Assembly (NCBI GenBank): GCA_002433465.1
Contig: DJIE01000245.1
Coordinates: 1-20,711 of the forward strand
From: Salinisphaera sp. UBA6602
GTDB taxonomy: Bacteria; Pseudomonadota; Gammaproteobacteria; Nevskiales; Salinisphaeraceae
Reading direction: 5' to 3'
DNA length: 20,711 nucleotides
Part shown: positions 20,621 through 20,711 of the stretch, in pieces
Numbering within the stretch: position 1 is the first letter of the stretch
Layout of the letters: the number at the start of each line of letters is the position of its first letter
Notes under the pieces: model-generated
Told to the model about the DNA's origin: nothing
The model's database searches: none
What the model saw: the letters and a program-made list of their open reading frames with translations, nothing else
Translations under genes and position numbers: made by a program

Positions 20621-20711
20621 TTTGAGGGCGCGCTGGACGATCTTACGGTCGCTGCACGGTGTTCCTAACCCGACCTGCCGTTCACTTTAGCGAGCGATAT
20701 TCACGCCGCCG

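Noticed and set aside
1..20711. CRISPR array, rRNA or tRNA genes
   Set aside because: No spaced direct-repeat array and no cloverleaf or rRNA-like sequence was seen on reading; a dedicated tRNA scan was not possible.

Overview
ORGANISM. The window is GC-rich, tightly packed bacterial DNA, probably from a gammaproteobacterium of a saline or aquatic habitat. The evidence is a crtE-crtI-crtB-crtY-blh set in the order known from marine proteorhodopsin photosystems, a RecD C-terminus of proteobacterial type, a VirJ/AcvB lipoprotein, and an AraC-controlled Baeyer-Villiger operon. A Salinisphaera-like host would fit, but that is a guess from gene content only. LAYOUT. (1) Positions 3-4893, + strand: the 3' end of a GGPP synthase gene followed by phytoene desaturase, phytoene synthase, lycopene cyclase and a Brp/Blh beta-carotene 15,15'-dioxygenase. 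Every junction overlaps by 4 to 11 bases, so this is one translationally coupled operon. Together the enzymes turn isoprenoid diphosphates into beta-carotene and then retinal; a rhodopsin gene is expected upstream, outside the window. (2) Positions about 4900-9800: an accessory patch that looks less GC-rich and is full of debris. It holds a recD 3' remnant, a RelE/HigB-like toxin with an XRE antitoxin, an OLD-family Toprim nuclease remnant with an in-frame stop, an unknown membrane-anchored protein, a complete but apparently decayed IS3-family element, and a hypothetical coiled-coil protein. (3) Positions about 10041-11332, - strand: a VirJ/AcvB-like lipoprotein and a small membrane protein. 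(4) Positions 11456-15724: a three-gene - strand operon (Baeyer-Villiger monooxygenase, HSL-type esterase, short-chain dehydrogenase) divergent from an AraC-family regulator. Two 7-bp direct repeats exactly 21 bp apart lie between them. The enzymes could together oxidise an alcohol to a ketone, then to an ester, and hydrolyse it. (5) Positions 15852-18362: a membrane-bound diguanylate cyclase, an approximately 0.8-kb stretch with no recognisable gene but with a C11 tract and a 7-bp tandem repeat, a strong bidirectional terminator, and a general-stress FMN-binding split-barrel protein. (6) Positions 18735-20604, - strand: two adjacent genes that both encode unfamiliar proteins with PD-(D/E)XK nuclease motifs. 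This pair is the best candidate in the window for an undescribed system.
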